Shown here: positions 27,636 through 37,016 of the stretch, in pieces
Position numbering within the stretch: the stretch's first letter is position 1
How the letters are laid out: the number at the start of each line of letters is the position of its first letter
Assembly: GCF_004795015.1 (NCBI RefSeq)
Contig: NZ_SSBI01000013.1
Coordinates: 62,001 to 126,000, forward strand
DNA length: 64,000 bases
Reading direction: 5' to 3'
Origin: Streptomyces sp. A1277
GTDB lineage: Bacteria; Actinomycetota; Actinomycetes; Streptomycetales; Streptomycetaceae
The notes under the pieces: generated by a model
What the model saw: the letters and a program-made list of their open reading frames with translations, nothing else
Databases searched by the model: none
Told to the model about the DNA's origin: nothing
Program-made: the position numbers and the translations under genes

Positions 27636-28292
27636 TCAGGCGGGCAGCTCCCAGACCAGCACCTCGGCCCTCCCCGCCGCGACCAGTTCGAGCCCCGTCT
27701 CGCCGGTGATCCGGGCCGCGTCGCCCGCCGCCAGTTCCGCGCCGCCGATGCGGACCTCCCCGCGCACGACGTGGACGTACACGCGCGGAGCGTCCGGCAC
27801 GGCCGCGCGCCCGCCCGCCGTGAGCCGCCGCACGTGGAGCATGGCCCCGGCCTCGGGGAGGGCGTACGGGGTGGAGTCGGCGATGCCGGGAACGGTCGTG
27901 TACGAGGGCTCGCCGCCGGGTTCCAGGGGCGCGAGCCACATCTGAAGGAACGTCAGCGGGCTGCCGCCGTCGTTGCGTTCGACGTGGCGGACGCCGGAGG
28001 CGGCGCTGAGGTGCTGGACGTCCCCGGCGCGGACCACCGTGGCGTGACCGGCGGTGTCGCGGTGGGTCAGCTCGCCCTCGACGACCCAGGTGACGATCTC
28101 GGTGTGGCTGTGCGGGTGCTCCTCGAAGCCCGCGCCGGGGGCGAGGCGTTCCTCGTTGCAGGCGAGGATCGGGCCGAAGCGGAGGTTGTCGGGGTCGTAG
28201 AAGGTGCCGAAGGAGAAGGAGTGCCGGGAGGAGATGCCGGCCGCCTCGTCCCCGCCCTGGAACCGGTCGCCCGCTCGGTGTACGGATATCAC
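27636..28292 (-). CDS. Pirin family protein
   Basis: A 218-residue bicupin of the pirin/YhhW type. The metal-binding cupin motif is EEHPHSHTEIVTWVVEGELTH, with three histidines and a Glu, and the N-terminal SRHSFSFGTFYDPDNLRFG is the pirin signature. Pirins bind Fe or other metals; some are quercetin dioxygenases and some regulate metabolism. The start is GTG at 28292. It converges with the GNAT gene. Confidence 0.92.
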   Translation of the reverse strand: MISVHRAGDRFQGGDEAAGISSRHSFSFGTFYDPDNLRFGPILACNEERLAPGAGFEEHPHSHTEIVTWVVEGELTHRDTAGHATVVRAGDVQHLSAASGVRHVERNDGGSPLTFLQMWLAPLEPGGEPSYTTVPGIADSTPYALPEAGAMLHVRRLTAGGRAAVPDAPRVYVHVVRGEVRIGGAELAAGDAARITGETGLELVAAGRAEVLVWELPA

Positions 28293-28446
28293 CCGTCCAC
28301 GGTAGCCCCGCCGGGGGCGAGCGAGTGTCCTATGGATTTGCGACTTCAACAACGTGATCTTGCACGGCCCCCCCGGCCCTGGACCGGGCGGCTCGACCCG
28401 CCGCCGGCCCCGGCCCTCCGTGCCCCCGTCCGGATAAGGCAGTCTT

Positions 28447-29652
28447 GTGTCCGTGCCCCGACCCGATCCTGAGCAGCCCGCTGCGAACGCCGCCCATCTC
28501 CGTGCCGCGACCCTGAAGCGGCTGGAGCAGTCCTCCGGCCGGCTGGCCGCGAACGCGATCGCCCGCATGGACGAGTCGCTGCCGTGGTACCGGGCGATGC
28601 CCCCGGAGAACCGGTCCTGGATCGGCCTGGTCGCCCAGGCCGGTATCGCCGCGTTCACCGAGTGGTTCCGGCACCCGGAGACCCCGCAGGCGATCTCGAC
28701 GGACGTCTTCGGGACGGCCCCGCGCGAGCTGACCCGGGCGATCACGCTGCGGCAGACCGTCGAGATGGTGCGCACCACGATCGAGGTCATGGAGGCGGCG
28801 ATCGACGAGGTCGCCGCGCCCGGCGACGAATCGGTGCTGCGCGAGGCGCTGCTCGTCTACGCCCGGGAGATCGCGTTCGCGACCGCCCAGGTGTACGCGC
28901 AGGCCGCCGAGGCCCGGGGCGCCTGGGACGCGCGGCTGGAATCACTCGTGGTGAACGCGGTGCTCTCCGGGGAGGCCGACGAGGGCGCGGTGTCCCGGGC
29001 CGCCGCGCTCGGCTGGAACTCGCCGGAGCACGTGTGCGTGCTGCTCGGCACGGCCCCGGACGGGGACAGCGAGCTGACCGTGGAGGCGATCCGGCGGGCC
29101 GCCCGGCACGCCAAGCTCCAGGTGCTGACGGGGGTGCTCGGCCACCGCCTGGTCGTCATCGCGGGCGGCAGCGACAACCCGCTCCAGGTCGCGAAGGCCC
29201 TGATCGGACCGTATGCGGCGGGCCCCGTGGTGGCCGGGCCCGTGGTGGCCGACCTGCTGGCGGCGACCCGGTCCGCGCAGGCGGCGGCGGCCGGGCTGAA
29301 GGCGTGCGGTGCCTGGCAGGACGCGCCGAGACCGGTACTCGCGGACGATCTCCTGCCGGAGCGCGCGATGGCGGGCGACCCGGCCGCGCGCGAGCAGCTG
29401 GTGGAGGAGATCTACAGACCGCTCGAAGAAGCGGGCTCCGCGCTCCTGGAGACGCTGAGTGTGTATCTGGAGCAGGCGAGCAGCCTCGAAGGCGCGGCCC
29501 GGATGCTGTTCGTGCATCCCAACACCGTGCGCTACCGGCTCCGACGTGTGACAGACGTCACCGGCTGGTCGCCTTCCGATGTCCGCTCGGCGTTCACTCT
29601 GCGAATCGCCCTGATCCTGGGGCGTCTGGCCGACCGGGATGTGCAGTCCTAG
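28447..29652 (+). CDS. fasR: Fatty-acid synthesis regulator, PucR/CdaR-type helix-turn-helix
   Basis: A 401-residue regulator immediately upstream of fabD-fabH-acpP-fabF. The C-terminal PucR-type HTH is SLEGAARMLFVHPNTVRYRL followed by RRVTDVTG; the middle has a GGDEF-like/PucR region. In S. coelicolor the orthologous position is held by FasR, which activates the fab operon and is affected by acyl-CoAs. I assign the name from position and domain type. The start is GTG at 28447. Its stop is 89 bp before fabD. Confidence 0.9.
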   Translation: MSVPRPDPEQPAANAAHLRAATLKRLEQSSGRLAANAIARMDESLPWYRAMPPENRSWIGLVAQAGIAAFTEWFRHPETPQAISTDVFGTAPRELTRAITLRQTVEMVRTTIEVMEAAIDEVAAPGDESVLREALLVYAREIAFATAQVYAQAAEARGAWDARLESLVVNAVLSGEADEGAVSRAAALGWNSPEHVCVLLGTAPDGDSELTVEAIRRAARHAKLQVLTGVLGHRLVVIAGGSDNPLQVAKALIGPYAAGPVVAGPVVADLLAATRSAQAAAAGLKACGAWQDAPRPVLADDLLPERAMAGDPAAREQLVEEIYRPLEEAGSALLETLSVYLEQASSLEGAARMLFVHPNTVRYRLRRVTDVTGWSPSDVRSAFTLRIALILGRLADRDVQS

Positions 29653-29656
29653 ACTT

Positions 29657-29686
29657 TTGTCGGACATCAACAATTCCCCCTACGGT
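29657..29686 (+). promoter_or_regulatory. Candidate fab operon promoter
   Basis: TTGTCG at 29657-29662 and TACGGT at 29681-29686, 18 bp apart, in the 89-bp gap between fasR and fabD. A FasR site would be expected here from work in S. coelicolor, but I could not identify one by eye. Confidence 0.35.
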
Positions 29687-29741
29687 TCTTCGTCCCTGTC
29701 CCCACGGGTGTTCCGGACCGTTCACAAGAGAGAGTGTGAGG

Positions 29742-30656
29742 GTGCTCGTACTCGTCGCTCCCGGCCAAGGCGCTCAGACGCCCGGCTTCCTGACTCCCTG
29801 GCTCGACCTCCCCGGTGCCACCGACCGCATCGCGGCCTGGTCCGACGCCATCGGGCTCGACCTTGCCCACTACGGCACCAAGGCCGACGCGGAGGAGATC
29901 CGCGACACCGCGGTGGCCCAGCCGCTGCTGGTCGCCGCCGGTCTGCTCTCGGCCGCCGCGCTCGACGCGTCGCCGGGTGCCGTCGCGGGTCACAGCGTCG
30001 GTGAGATCACCGCGGCCGCTCTCGCCGGGGTCATCGGCGACGAGGCCGCGCTCCGCTTCGTACGCACCCGTGGGCTCGGCATGGCCGAGGCCGCGGCGGT
30101 CACCGAGACCGGGATGGCCGCGCTGCTCGGCGGCGACCCCGAGGTCACCGTTCCGCACCTGGAGAAGCTCGGGCTGACCCCGGCGAACGTGAACGGGGGC
30201 GGCCAGATCGTCGCCGCCGGCACCGCCGAGCAGATCGCCGCGCTCGCCGAGGACAAGCCGGAGGGTGTGCGCCGCGTGGTGCCCCTGAAGGTGGCCGGCG
30301 CCTTCCACACGCACCACATGGCCCCCGCCGTCGAGCGGCTGCGCGCCGCCGCCGGGGACCTGGACGTGTCCGACCCGACCGTGACGTACGTCTCGAACGC
30401 CGACGGCAAGACCGTCGCGACCGGCCACGAGGTCATCACCCGGCTCGTCGGCCAGGTCGCCAACCCGGTGCGCTGGGACCTGTGCATGGAGACGTTCAAG
30501 GAGCTCGGCGTCACCGCGCTCATCGAGGCATGCCCCGGCGGCACGCTCACCGGTCTGGCCAAGCGGGCGCTGCCCGGGGTCCAGACCCTCGCGCTCAAGA
30601 CCCCCGACGACCTCGACGCGGCCCGCGCGCTCATCGCTGAGCACGCAGGCGCCTAA
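29742..30656 (+). CDS. fabD: Malonyl-CoA:ACP malonyltransferase
   Basis: A 304-residue acyltransferase that loads malonyl from malonyl-CoA onto AcpP. The start LVLVAPGQGAQTPG is the FabD nucleotide-binding-like loop. The nucleophile Ser85 is in GHSVGE, and the catalytic His is in AFHTHHMAP near residue 194. The GTG at 29742 gives the conserved N-terminus and has GAGAGAG seven bases upstream. In Streptomyces this enzyme also serves type II polyketide synthases. First gene of fabD-fabH-acpP-fabF. Confidence 0.96.
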   Translation: MLVLVAPGQGAQTPGFLTPWLDLPGATDRIAAWSDAIGLDLAHYGTKADAEEIRDTAVAQPLLVAAGLLSAAALDASPGAVAGHSVGEITAAALAGVIGDEAALRFVRTRGLGMAEAAAVTETGMAALLGGDPEVTVPHLEKLGLTPANVNGGGQIVAAGTAEQIAALAEDKPEGVRRVVPLKVAGAFHTHHMAPAVERLRAAAGDLDVSDPTVTYVSNADGKTVATGHEVITRLVGQVANPVRWDLCMETFKELGVTALIEACPGGTLTGLAKRALPGVQTLALKTPDDLDAARALIAEHAGA

Positions 30657-30669
30657 GGAGCCCGAGAGC

Positions 30670-31671
30670 ATGGCGAAGATCAAGCCCAGCCAGGGCGCCC
30701 CGTACGCGCGGATCATGGGCGTCGGCGGCTACCGCCCGACCCGGGTCGTGCCCAACGAGGTGATCCTGGAGACGATCGACTCGTCCGACGAGTGGATCCG
30801 CTCCCGCTCCGGCATCGCGACCCGCCACTGGGCCTCCGACGAGGAGACCGTGGCCGCGATGTCCGTCGAGGCGGCCGGCAAGGCCATCGCGGACGCCGGG
30901 ATCACCCCGGAGCAGATCGGCGGGGTCATCGTCTCCACCGTCTCGCACTTCAAGCAGACCCCGGCCATCGCGACCGAGATCGCCCACAAGGTCGGCGCCG
31001 GCAAGCCCGCCGCGTTCGACATCTCGGCCGGCTGCGCGGGCTTCGGCTACGGACTGACCCTCGCCAAGGGCATGATCGTCGAGGGCTCGGCAGAGTACGT
31101 ACTCGTCATCGGTGTGGAGCGGCTGAGCGACCTCACCGACCTGACGGACCGGGCGACGGCGTTCCTGTTCGGCGACGGGGCCGGCGCGGTCATCGTCGGC
31201 CCGTCCCAGGTGCCCGCCATAGGCCCGACCGTCTGGGGCTCCGAGGGCGACAAGTCCGAGACGATCAAGCAGACCGTGGCGTGGGACACCTTCCACACCG
31301 ACCGTCCGGAGAAGTTCCCGGCCATCACGCAGGAGGGCCAGGCGGTCTTCCGCTGGGCCGTCTTCGAGATGGCGAAGGTCGCCCAGCAGGCGCTGGACGC
31401 GGCCGGGATCGCCCCGGAAGACCTGGACGTCTTCATTCCGCACCAGGCCAACATGCGGATCATCGACTCGATGGTGAAGACCCTGAAGCTGCCGGAGAGC
31501 GTCATGGTCGCCCGTGACGTGGAGACCACCGGCAACACCTCCGCCGCCTCGATTCCGCTCGCGATGGAGCGGCTCCTGGCGACCGGTCAGGCCAAGAGCG
31601 GCGACACCGCGCTCGTCATCGGCTTCGGGGCGGGTCTCGTCTACGCCGCGACGGTCGTTACTCTCCCCTAG
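30670..31671 (+). CDS. fabH: Beta-ketoacyl-ACP synthase III
   Basis: A 333-residue initiating condensing enzyme that joins an acyl-CoA starter (often branched in Streptomyces) with malonyl-ACP. The Cys-His-Asn triad is visible: Cys122 in DISAGCAGF, His in FIPHQANMRI and Asn in TTGNTSAASIP. A GGAG ribosome site lies before the ATG. It is 13 bp after fabD. It is full length and shows no oddities. Confidence 0.97.
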   Translation: MAKIKPSQGAPYARIMGVGGYRPTRVVPNEVILETIDSSDEWIRSRSGIATRHWASDEETVAAMSVEAAGKAIADAGITPEQIGGVIVSTVSHFKQTPAIATEIAHKVGAGKPAAFDISAGCAGFGYGLTLAKGMIVEGSAEYVLVIGVERLSDLTDLTDRATAFLFGDGAGAVIVGPSQVPAIGPTVWGSEGDKSETIKQTVAWDTFHTDRPEKFPAITQEGQAVFRWAVFEMAKVAQQALDAAGIAPEDLDVFIPHQANMRIIDSMVKTLKLPESVMVARDVETTGNTSAASIPLAMERLLATGQAKSGDTALVIGFGAGLVYAATVVTLP

Positions 31672-31734
31672 GCACACCGGGTCTTTTCGCCCGGACGCCC
31701 TAACCCAGCAGATAAACACCGAAGGAGTGCCGAC

Positions 31735-31983
31735 ATGGCCGCCACGCAGGAAGAGATCGTCGAAGGTCTCGCCGAGATCGTCAACGAGATCGCCGGTATT
31801 CCGACCGAGGACGTCCAGCTGGACAAGTCCTTCACGGACGACCTGGACGTCGACTCGCTGTCCATGGTCGAGGTCGTCGTCGCCGCCGAGGAGCGCTTCG
31901 ACGTGAAGATCCCCGACGAGGACGTCAAGAACCTCAAGACCGTCGGCGACGCCGCGGACTACATCCTCAAGCACCAGGACTGA
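31735..31983 (+). CDS. acpP: Acyl carrier protein (fatty acid synthase)
   Basis: An 82-residue acidic four-helix carrier. Ser41 in LDVDSLSMVEV is the phosphopantetheine site. The sequence has the canonical DSL motif, unlike the NST motif of the cluster carrier protein at 51586-51867. A GAAGGAG ribosome site precedes the ATG. It sits between fabH and fabF, as in other Streptomyces. Confidence 0.97.
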   Translation: MAATQEEIVEGLAEIVNEIAGIPTEDVQLDKSFTDDLDVDSLSMVEVVVAAEERFDVKIPDEDVKNLKTVGDAADYILKHQD

Positions 31984-32060
31984 TCCAGCCGGTTCGTGTG
32001 TCGCCACCCGGCGGTGGCGCCGCTGATTCACGACCCCCTACACGTGGAGAAGATTTTCCA

Positions 32061-33323
32061 GTGAACTCGACCAATCGCACCGTGGTCGTCACCGGTATCG
32101 GCGCAACCACTCCGCTGGGTGGCGATTCCGCATCGACCTGGGAAGGTCTGATGGCCGGGCGTTCCGGCGTCAAGCCTCTTGAGGGCGAACGTTTCGCCGA
32201 ACTGCCTGTTCGGATCGCGGCCCTGGCGGCCGTCGATCCCGCTGACGTCCTGCCCCGTCCGCTCGCCCGCCGTCTGGACCGCTCGGCGCAGTTCGCGCTG
32301 ATCGCGGCCCGCGAGGCGTGGGCGGACGCGGGTTTCACCGGCAAGGCCGGTGAGGACGAGAAGATCCAGCCCGAGCGTCTCGGCTCGGTCATCGCCTCCG
32401 GCATCGGCGGCGTGATCACCCTGCTCGACCAGTACGACGTGCTGAAGGAGAAGGGCGTACGCCGTGTCTCCCCGCACACCGTGCCCATGCTCATGCCCAA
32501 CGGCCCGGCGGCGAACGTGGGTATCGAGGTGAACGCCCAGGCGGGCGTGCACACCCCGGTGTCCGCCTGTGCGTCCGGGGCCGAGGCGATCGGCTACGCC
32601 GTCGAGATGATCCGCACCGGCCGTGCCGATGTGGTCCTCGCCGGTGGCACCGAGGCGGCGATCCACCCGCTGCCGATCGCCGCGTTCGCCAACATGATGG
32701 CGATGTCCAAGAACAACGACGAGCCTCAGAAGGCGTCCCGCCCGTACGACGTGGCCCGCGACGGCTTCGTCCTCGGTGAGGGTGCCGGCGTCGTCGTCCT
32801 GGAGTCCGCGGAGCACGCGGCGAAGCGCGGCGCCCGGGTCTACTGCGAGGTGCTGGGCCAGGGGCTTTCCGCCGACGCCCACCACATCGCGCAGCCCGAG
32901 CCGACGGGTCGCGGTATCGCCGCGGCGATGCAGAACCTGCTGGACCAGACGGACCTGAAGCCGTCGGAGATCGCCCACCTGAACGCCCACGCGACATCCA
33001 CGCCGCAGGGTGACATCGCGGAGGTCAAGGCCCTGCGGAAGGTCCTCGGTGAGGACCTGGACCACGTGGCCATCTCCGCGACGAAGTCGATGACCGGTCA
33101 CCTGCTCGGTGGCGCGGGCGGCATCGAGACCGTGGCGACGGTCCTGGCGCTGCACCACCGGATGGCTCCGCCGACGATCAACGTCGACAACCTGGACGAG
33201 TCGGTCGACGCGGACATCGTCCGCGGCGAGCCGAGGGCACTCCCGGAGGGCCCGATCGCGGCGATCAACAACTCGTTCGGGTTCGGTGGGCACAACGTGG
33301 TGCTGGCGTTCCGTAGCGTGTGA
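32061..33323 (+). CDS. fabF: Beta-ketoacyl-ACP synthase II
   Basis: A 420-residue elongating condensing enzyme. Catalytic Cys170 is in TPVSACASGAEA, with His residues in LNAHATSTPQGD and KSMTGHLLGGAGG. I chose the GTG at 32061 because it starts VNSTNRTVVVTGIG, the conserved N-terminus. An upstream in-frame start at 31998 adds a non-conserved Pro/Gly-rich leader. It is the last gene of the fab operon, followed by a strong hairpin. Confidence 0.96.
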   Translation: MNSTNRTVVVTGIGATTPLGGDSASTWEGLMAGRSGVKPLEGERFAELPVRIAALAAVDPADVLPRPLARRLDRSAQFALIAAREAWADAGFTGKAGEDEKIQPERLGSVIASGIGGVITLLDQYDVLKEKGVRRVSPHTVPMLMPNGPAANVGIEVNAQAGVHTPVSACASGAEAIGYAVEMIRTGRADVVLAGGTEAAIHPLPIAAFANMMAMSKNNDEPQKASRPYDVARDGFVLGEGAGVVVLESAEHAAKRGARVYCEVLGQGLSADAHHIAQPEPTGRGIAAAMQNLLDQTDLKPSEIAHLNAHATSTPQGDIAEVKALRKVLGEDLDHVAISATKSMTGHLLGGAGGIETVATVLALHHRMAPPTINVDNLDESVDADIVRGEPRALPEGPIAAINNSFGFGGHNVVLAFRSV

Positions 33324-33344
33324 CGTTTCTGCGGCTGTACGTGT

Positions 33345-33376
33345 GAAGCCCGTGCCCCCGTGGGGGTGCGGGCTTC
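33345..33376 (+). terminator. Stem-loop terminator after the fab operon
   Basis: A 15-bp stem with two G-U wobbles (GAAGCCCGTGCCCCC pairing with GGGGGTGCGGGCTTC) and a 2-nt loop region, 21 bp after the fabF stop. A second GC hairpin and REP-like copies of a CGCCGGAGGGGCTTGAT element follow up to the DUF3145 stop. Confidence 0.75.
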
Positions 33377-33469
33377 GTCGTTGTGTTGGGGGCTCCGCCC
33401 CGAAGCCCCCGCTCCTCAATCGCCGGAGGGGCTTGATTGCCCCGCCGAGGGGCTTGATGGCCCCGGCGG

Positions 33470-33964
33470 TCACACCACCTGGTGGAGCCAGCGGACGGGC
33501 GCGCCCTCGCCCGCGTGGCGGAAGGACTCCAGTTCGTCGTCCCACGGCTTGCCGAGGAGTTTGGCGATCTCCGACTCCAGGTCGGTTTCGCCGCCCAGCG
33601 AGCGGGCCAGCGCCGCCCGGAGACGGTCCTCGGGGACCAGGATGTCGCCGTGCATGCCGGTGACGGCGTGGAAGATGCCCAGCGTGGGCGTCGAGCTGTA
33701 ACGCTCGCCCTCCGCCGTGGGCGACGGTTCCGCCGTCACCTCGAAGCGCAGGAGGTCCCAGCCGCGCAGGGCGGAGGCCAGCTCGGACGCCGTGCCGGGG
33801 CGGGCCTGCCAGGAGAATTCGGAGCGCCAGGTGCCCGGCGCGGCCGGCTGTCTGATCCAGTCCAGCTGCACGCGCCCACCGAGGACACCCGCCACCGCCC
33901 ACTCGACGTGTGGGCAGAGCGCGCGCGGTGCGGAGTGAACGTACAGGACTCCACGTGTCGTCAC
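33470..33964 (-). CDS. DUF3145 family protein
   Basis: A 164-residue conserved actinobacterial protein of unknown function, usually found next to fabF. It begins MTTRGVLYVHSAPRALCPHV and includes GIFHAVTGMHGDILVPEDRL and a late LGKPWDDELESFRHAGEG. The Cys-His pair near residue 17 is conserved in the copies I recall. It starts with GTG at 33964 and converges with the fab operon. Confidence 0.88.
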   Translation of the reverse strand: MTTRGVLYVHSAPRALCPHVEWAVAGVLGGRVQLDWIRQPAAPGTWRSEFSWQARPGTASELASALRGWDLLRFEVTAEPSPTAEGERYSSTPTLGIFHAVTGMHGDILVPEDRLRAALARSLGGETDLESEIAKLLGKPWDDELESFRHAGEGAPVRWLHQVV

Positions 33965-34242
33965 CGGGACCTCCAGTGTGGGACGAGGTTCGCCTTCCCC
34001 AGCGGCCTGTCATCAGTAAACAGCATCGGGGGTTATTCTCCGGAAAAGCGACAGTATGTGACGTGGTGTGATGTTCGGATGCCACCCGAGTGGAGCCGGG
34101 CGTCCGGGGGAGCCACTGGTCCGACGGGGAAAAACTACCGCGCCCCGGGGTCCGAGGTGTGACGTACCGTCGGTCCGGGGCCCTTCTTCGCTCAGTCTTC
34201 ACCCGGCGGAGCGTCCGGGCATGAACAGGAGGAGACCAGGCA

Positions 34243-35157
34243 ATGCCGGATCGGTCCGTACGGCACCGCTCGCGCACCGCACTGGCCGGGCTGGCGGCCC
34301 TGGCGTTCGCCGGTGCCGCCGCGCTGACCGGATGTGACGCGGGACACGACGGGACGACGAAGGGGTCGTCGCCGGCCGAGCGCCACGCCCCCGCGGCGGG
34401 CCTGGTCTGGAACCCGAGCCCCGGTTCCATCGCGGCGGTCGGGGACTCGATCACCCGCGGGTTCGACGCCTGCTCGGTGCTGGCCGACTGCCCGGAGGTG
34501 TCCTGGTCGACGGGCACGGACAGCGCGGTGCGCAGCCTCGCGGTACGGCTGCTCGGCGCCTCGCGCGCGGCCGACCACACCTGGAACCACGCCGAGACGG
34601 GCGCCCGGATGGCCCAGTTGCCGGAGCAGATGGCGGCGGCGGCCGACGAGGGCCCGGACCTGGTGACCGTGATGATCGGCGCCAACGACGCCTGCCGGGA
34701 CTCGGTGCGGGCGATGACCCCGGTGGACGACTTCCGCGCGTCGTTCGAGGCGTCGATGCGCCGGCTGCGCAGCGGGGCGCCCAAGGCGCAGGTGTACGTG
34801 TCGAGCGTGCCGGACCTGAAGCGGCTGTGGTCGCAGGGGCGCGGCAATCAGCTGGGCAAGCAGATCTGGAAGCTGGGCCTCTGCAAGTCGATGCTGAGCG
34901 ACGCGGACGACATGGGCGCGGCGGCGGTCGCCCGCCGCGCGGCCGTGCAGGAGCGCGTCGTGGCGTACAACGAGGTGCTGCGCGAGGTGTGCGCGAAGGA
35001 CAGCCGCTGCCGGTACGACGGCGGGGCGGTGTTCGACTACCGGTTCACCGGCAAGCAGCTCAGCCAGTGGGACTGGTTCCACCCGGGCCGCAACGGCCAG
35101 GCCAGGCTCGCCGAGATCGCCTACCGCAACGTCACGGCGGTCCGCCCGCCCGCGTAA
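34243..35157 (+). CDS. SGNH/GDSL-family lipoprotein esterase
   Basis: A 304-residue exported hydrolase. A lipoprotein signal ends in a lipobox (ALTGC, Cys about residue 31). The SGNH blocks are AAVGDSITRGF (catalytic Ser), VMIGANDACR (Asn block) and WDWFHPGRNG (Asp and His). The family cleaves acyl or acetyl esters outside the cell. An AGGAGG site precedes the ATG. It is followed 11 bp later by galM. Confidence 0.92.
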   Translation: MPDRSVRHRSRTALAGLAALAFAGAAALTGCDAGHDGTTKGSSPAERHAPAAGLVWNPSPGSIAAVGDSITRGFDACSVLADCPEVSWSTGTDSAVRSLAVRLLGASRAADHTWNHAETGARMAQLPEQMAAAADEGPDLVTVMIGANDACRDSVRAMTPVDDFRASFEASMRRLRSGAPKAQVYVSSVPDLKRLWSQGRGNQLGKQIWKLGLCKSMLSDADDMGAAAVARRAAVQERVVAYNEVLREVCAKDSRCRYDGGAVFDYRFTGKQLSQWDWFHPGRNGQARLAEIAYRNVTAVRPPA

Positions 35158-35168
35158 AGTCGCTGATC

Positions 35169-36167
35169 ATGGAGACGCGTTCGAACACGGTGGTCGGTAC
35201 GGAACACTTCGGCACGCTCGCGGACGGCACCGCCGTGCACCGCTGGACGCTGGAGCGGGACGGCACACGGGTGCGCGTCCTGACGTACGGCGGCATCGTG
35301 CAGTCGGCGGAGGTGCCGGACCGGGACGGGGTGCGGGCGGGGATCGCGCTCGGGCTGCCGGACCTGGCCTCGTACCAGGAGTACGCGGGCCCCTACTTCG
35401 GCGCGCTGGTCGGCCGGTACGCGAACCGGATCGGCGGGGCGGCCTTCGAGCTGGACGGCCGGACCCACCACCTCACGCGCAACGAGGGCCGCAACCACGT
35501 GCACGGCGGGGCGCGCGGCTTCGACAAGCGGGTGTGGGACGCCCGCGAGGTCGGGGGCGGCGTCGAGCTGTCCCTCGTCTCGGCGGACGGCGAGGAGGGC
35601 TTCCCGGGCCGCGTGGAGCTGACGGCGGCCTACACCCTGGACGAGGGCGGCGCGCTGCGCATCGCGTACCGGGCGACGACCGACGCGCCGACCATGCTGA
35701 ACCTGACGAACCACACCTACTGGAACCTCGCGGGCGCCGACAGCGGCAGCGCGCTCGGGCAGCGGCTGCGGATCGCGGCGGGGGCGGTCACCCCGGTGGA
35801 CGCGGAGTCCCTGCCGACGGGCGAGTTCCTGCCGGTGGAGGGCACTCGGTTCGACTTCCGCGAGCCCCGGCCGGTGACCAAGGAGTACGACCACAACTTC
35901 GTGCTGGACGCGCAGGCGGCGGCTGCGGCGGCCGAGCTGTACGACGAGGGTTCGGGCCGCGTCCTGACGGTCACGACGACCGAGCCGGGGCTCCAGCTGT
36001 ACACGGCGGACCACTTCGACGGGCGGCCGTTCGGCCCGTGCGCCGGGATCGCCCTGGAGACGCAGCACTTCCCGGACTCGCCGAACCGCCCGGAGTTCCC
36101 GAGCACGGTGCTGCGGCCGGGCGAGGAGTACGCGTCGACGACGGTGTACGGGTTCTCGGTGCGCTGA
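35169..36167 (+). CDS. galM: Aldose 1-epimerase (mutarotase)
   Basis: A 332-residue galactose mutarotase-like protein. The conserved segments are GRYANRIGGAAFELDG, NHVHGG (substrate His), LTNHTYWNLAG (catalytic His) and GIALETQHFPDSPN (catalytic Glu). It interconverts alpha and beta anomers of hexoses. The ATG at 35169 begins the protein 11 bp after the SGNH gene, so they may share a transcript. It is complete. Confidence 0.94.
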   Translation: METRSNTVVGTEHFGTLADGTAVHRWTLERDGTRVRVLTYGGIVQSAEVPDRDGVRAGIALGLPDLASYQEYAGPYFGALVGRYANRIGGAAFELDGRTHHLTRNEGRNHVHGGARGFDKRVWDAREVGGGVELSLVSADGEEGFPGRVELTAAYTLDEGGALRIAYRATTDAPTMLNLTNHTYWNLAGADSGSALGQRLRIAAGAVTPVDAESLPTGEFLPVEGTRFDFREPRPVTKEYDHNFVLDAQAAAAAAELYDEGSGRVLTVTTTEPGLQLYTADHFDGRPFGPCAGIALETQHFPDSPNRPEFPSTVLRPGEEYASTTVYGFSVR

Positions 36168-36174
36168 GGCCGCC

Positions 36175-36963
36175 TCAGCCCTCGGCGGCCACCTCGTCCT
36201 CGTCGTCGCCGTCGTCGTCGGTCTCCTCCTCGCCGACCAGGCCGCGTGCCAGCAGGGTCGCCCCGGCGACGGCCCCCGGCATCAGGAGGACGGCGACGAA
36301 CGGCAGCATGAAGGCGAGGCCCAGCGGCACGCCGAAGCCGAGGGTGCGCAGGCGGTGGCCGCGCAGCAGGGCGAGGCGGTCCTTCAGCACCATGCCCCGG
36401 CGCTGGAGCGCGACGGCGGTCAGCTCCTCGGCGAGGAAGTATCCGGTGACGCAGAAGCCGATGACGGGCACGACGGTCTGCCCGACGACGGGTACGAAGC
36501 CGAGGGCGAAGAGCAGGATCGCGTACAGACCGACGCGCACCAGGATGCGCACGCTGTCGCGGGCGGAGATCCACAGCTCGCGCCAGAGCGGCAGCCCGGA
36601 CTCGGGGACCGTGCCGCCCTCGGTGCGGTCGACCTCCTCGGAGAGCGCCTCGTAGAAGGGCTGTCCGACCAGCAGGGTCACGGCGGTGAAGGTGATCACG
36701 GCCAGGAAGAGGCCGAGGACGAAGACCAGCGCCGTCAGGGCGTCGCGCAGCAGGCCGAGCCAGGGTGAGGACCAGTCGTCGGCGAACGGCGTCGCCCACT
36801 CCACCAGGTCGTCGGCGCCGTAGCCGAGGCCGACGAGGGCGCCCGCGTACAGGACGAGGGTGATGAGGCCGGGCAGCAGCCCTATGCCGAACCGTCTGCC
36901 GTGGCCGAACACCCAGCGCTGGCCCTTGAACACATAGCCGAGCCCCGCCCCGAGATCACGCAT
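36175..36963 (-). CDS. EI24-domain / CysZ-like membrane protein
   Basis: A 262-residue protein with about five hydrophobic segments and an acidic C-terminal tail (GEEETDDDGDDEDEV). The LVGQPFYEALSEEVDR segment near residue 98 is the EI24/CysZ signature. CysZ is a sulfate permease in enterobacteria; actinobacterial EI24 proteins are not characterised in detail, so the transported substrate is uncertain. It converges with galM, only seven bases apart. Confidence 0.87.
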   Translation of the reverse strand: MRDLGAGLGYVFKGQRWVFGHGRRFGIGLLPGLITLVLYAGALVGLGYGADDLVEWATPFADDWSSPWLGLLRDALTALVFVLGLFLAVITFTAVTLLVGQPFYEALSEEVDRTEGGTVPESGLPLWRELWISARDSVRILVRVGLYAILLFALGFVPVVGQTVVPVIGFCVTGYFLAEELTAVALQRRGMVLKDRLALLRGHRLRTLGFGVPLGLAFMLPFVAVLLMPGAVAGATLLARGLVGEEETDDDGDDEDEVAAEG

Positions 36964-37016
36964 GGCGTCAGCCTAACGGGATCGGGGGCGGGGCGGTTTC
37001 GGCGGGGAGGGGCAGG

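Noticed and set aside
32028..34847. A 939-residue minus-strand frame spanning fabF, DUF3145 and the SGNH gene
   Set aside because: It runs antisense to fabF and the SGNH gene and out of frame with DUF3145, has no recognisable domain, and owes its length to GC bias.
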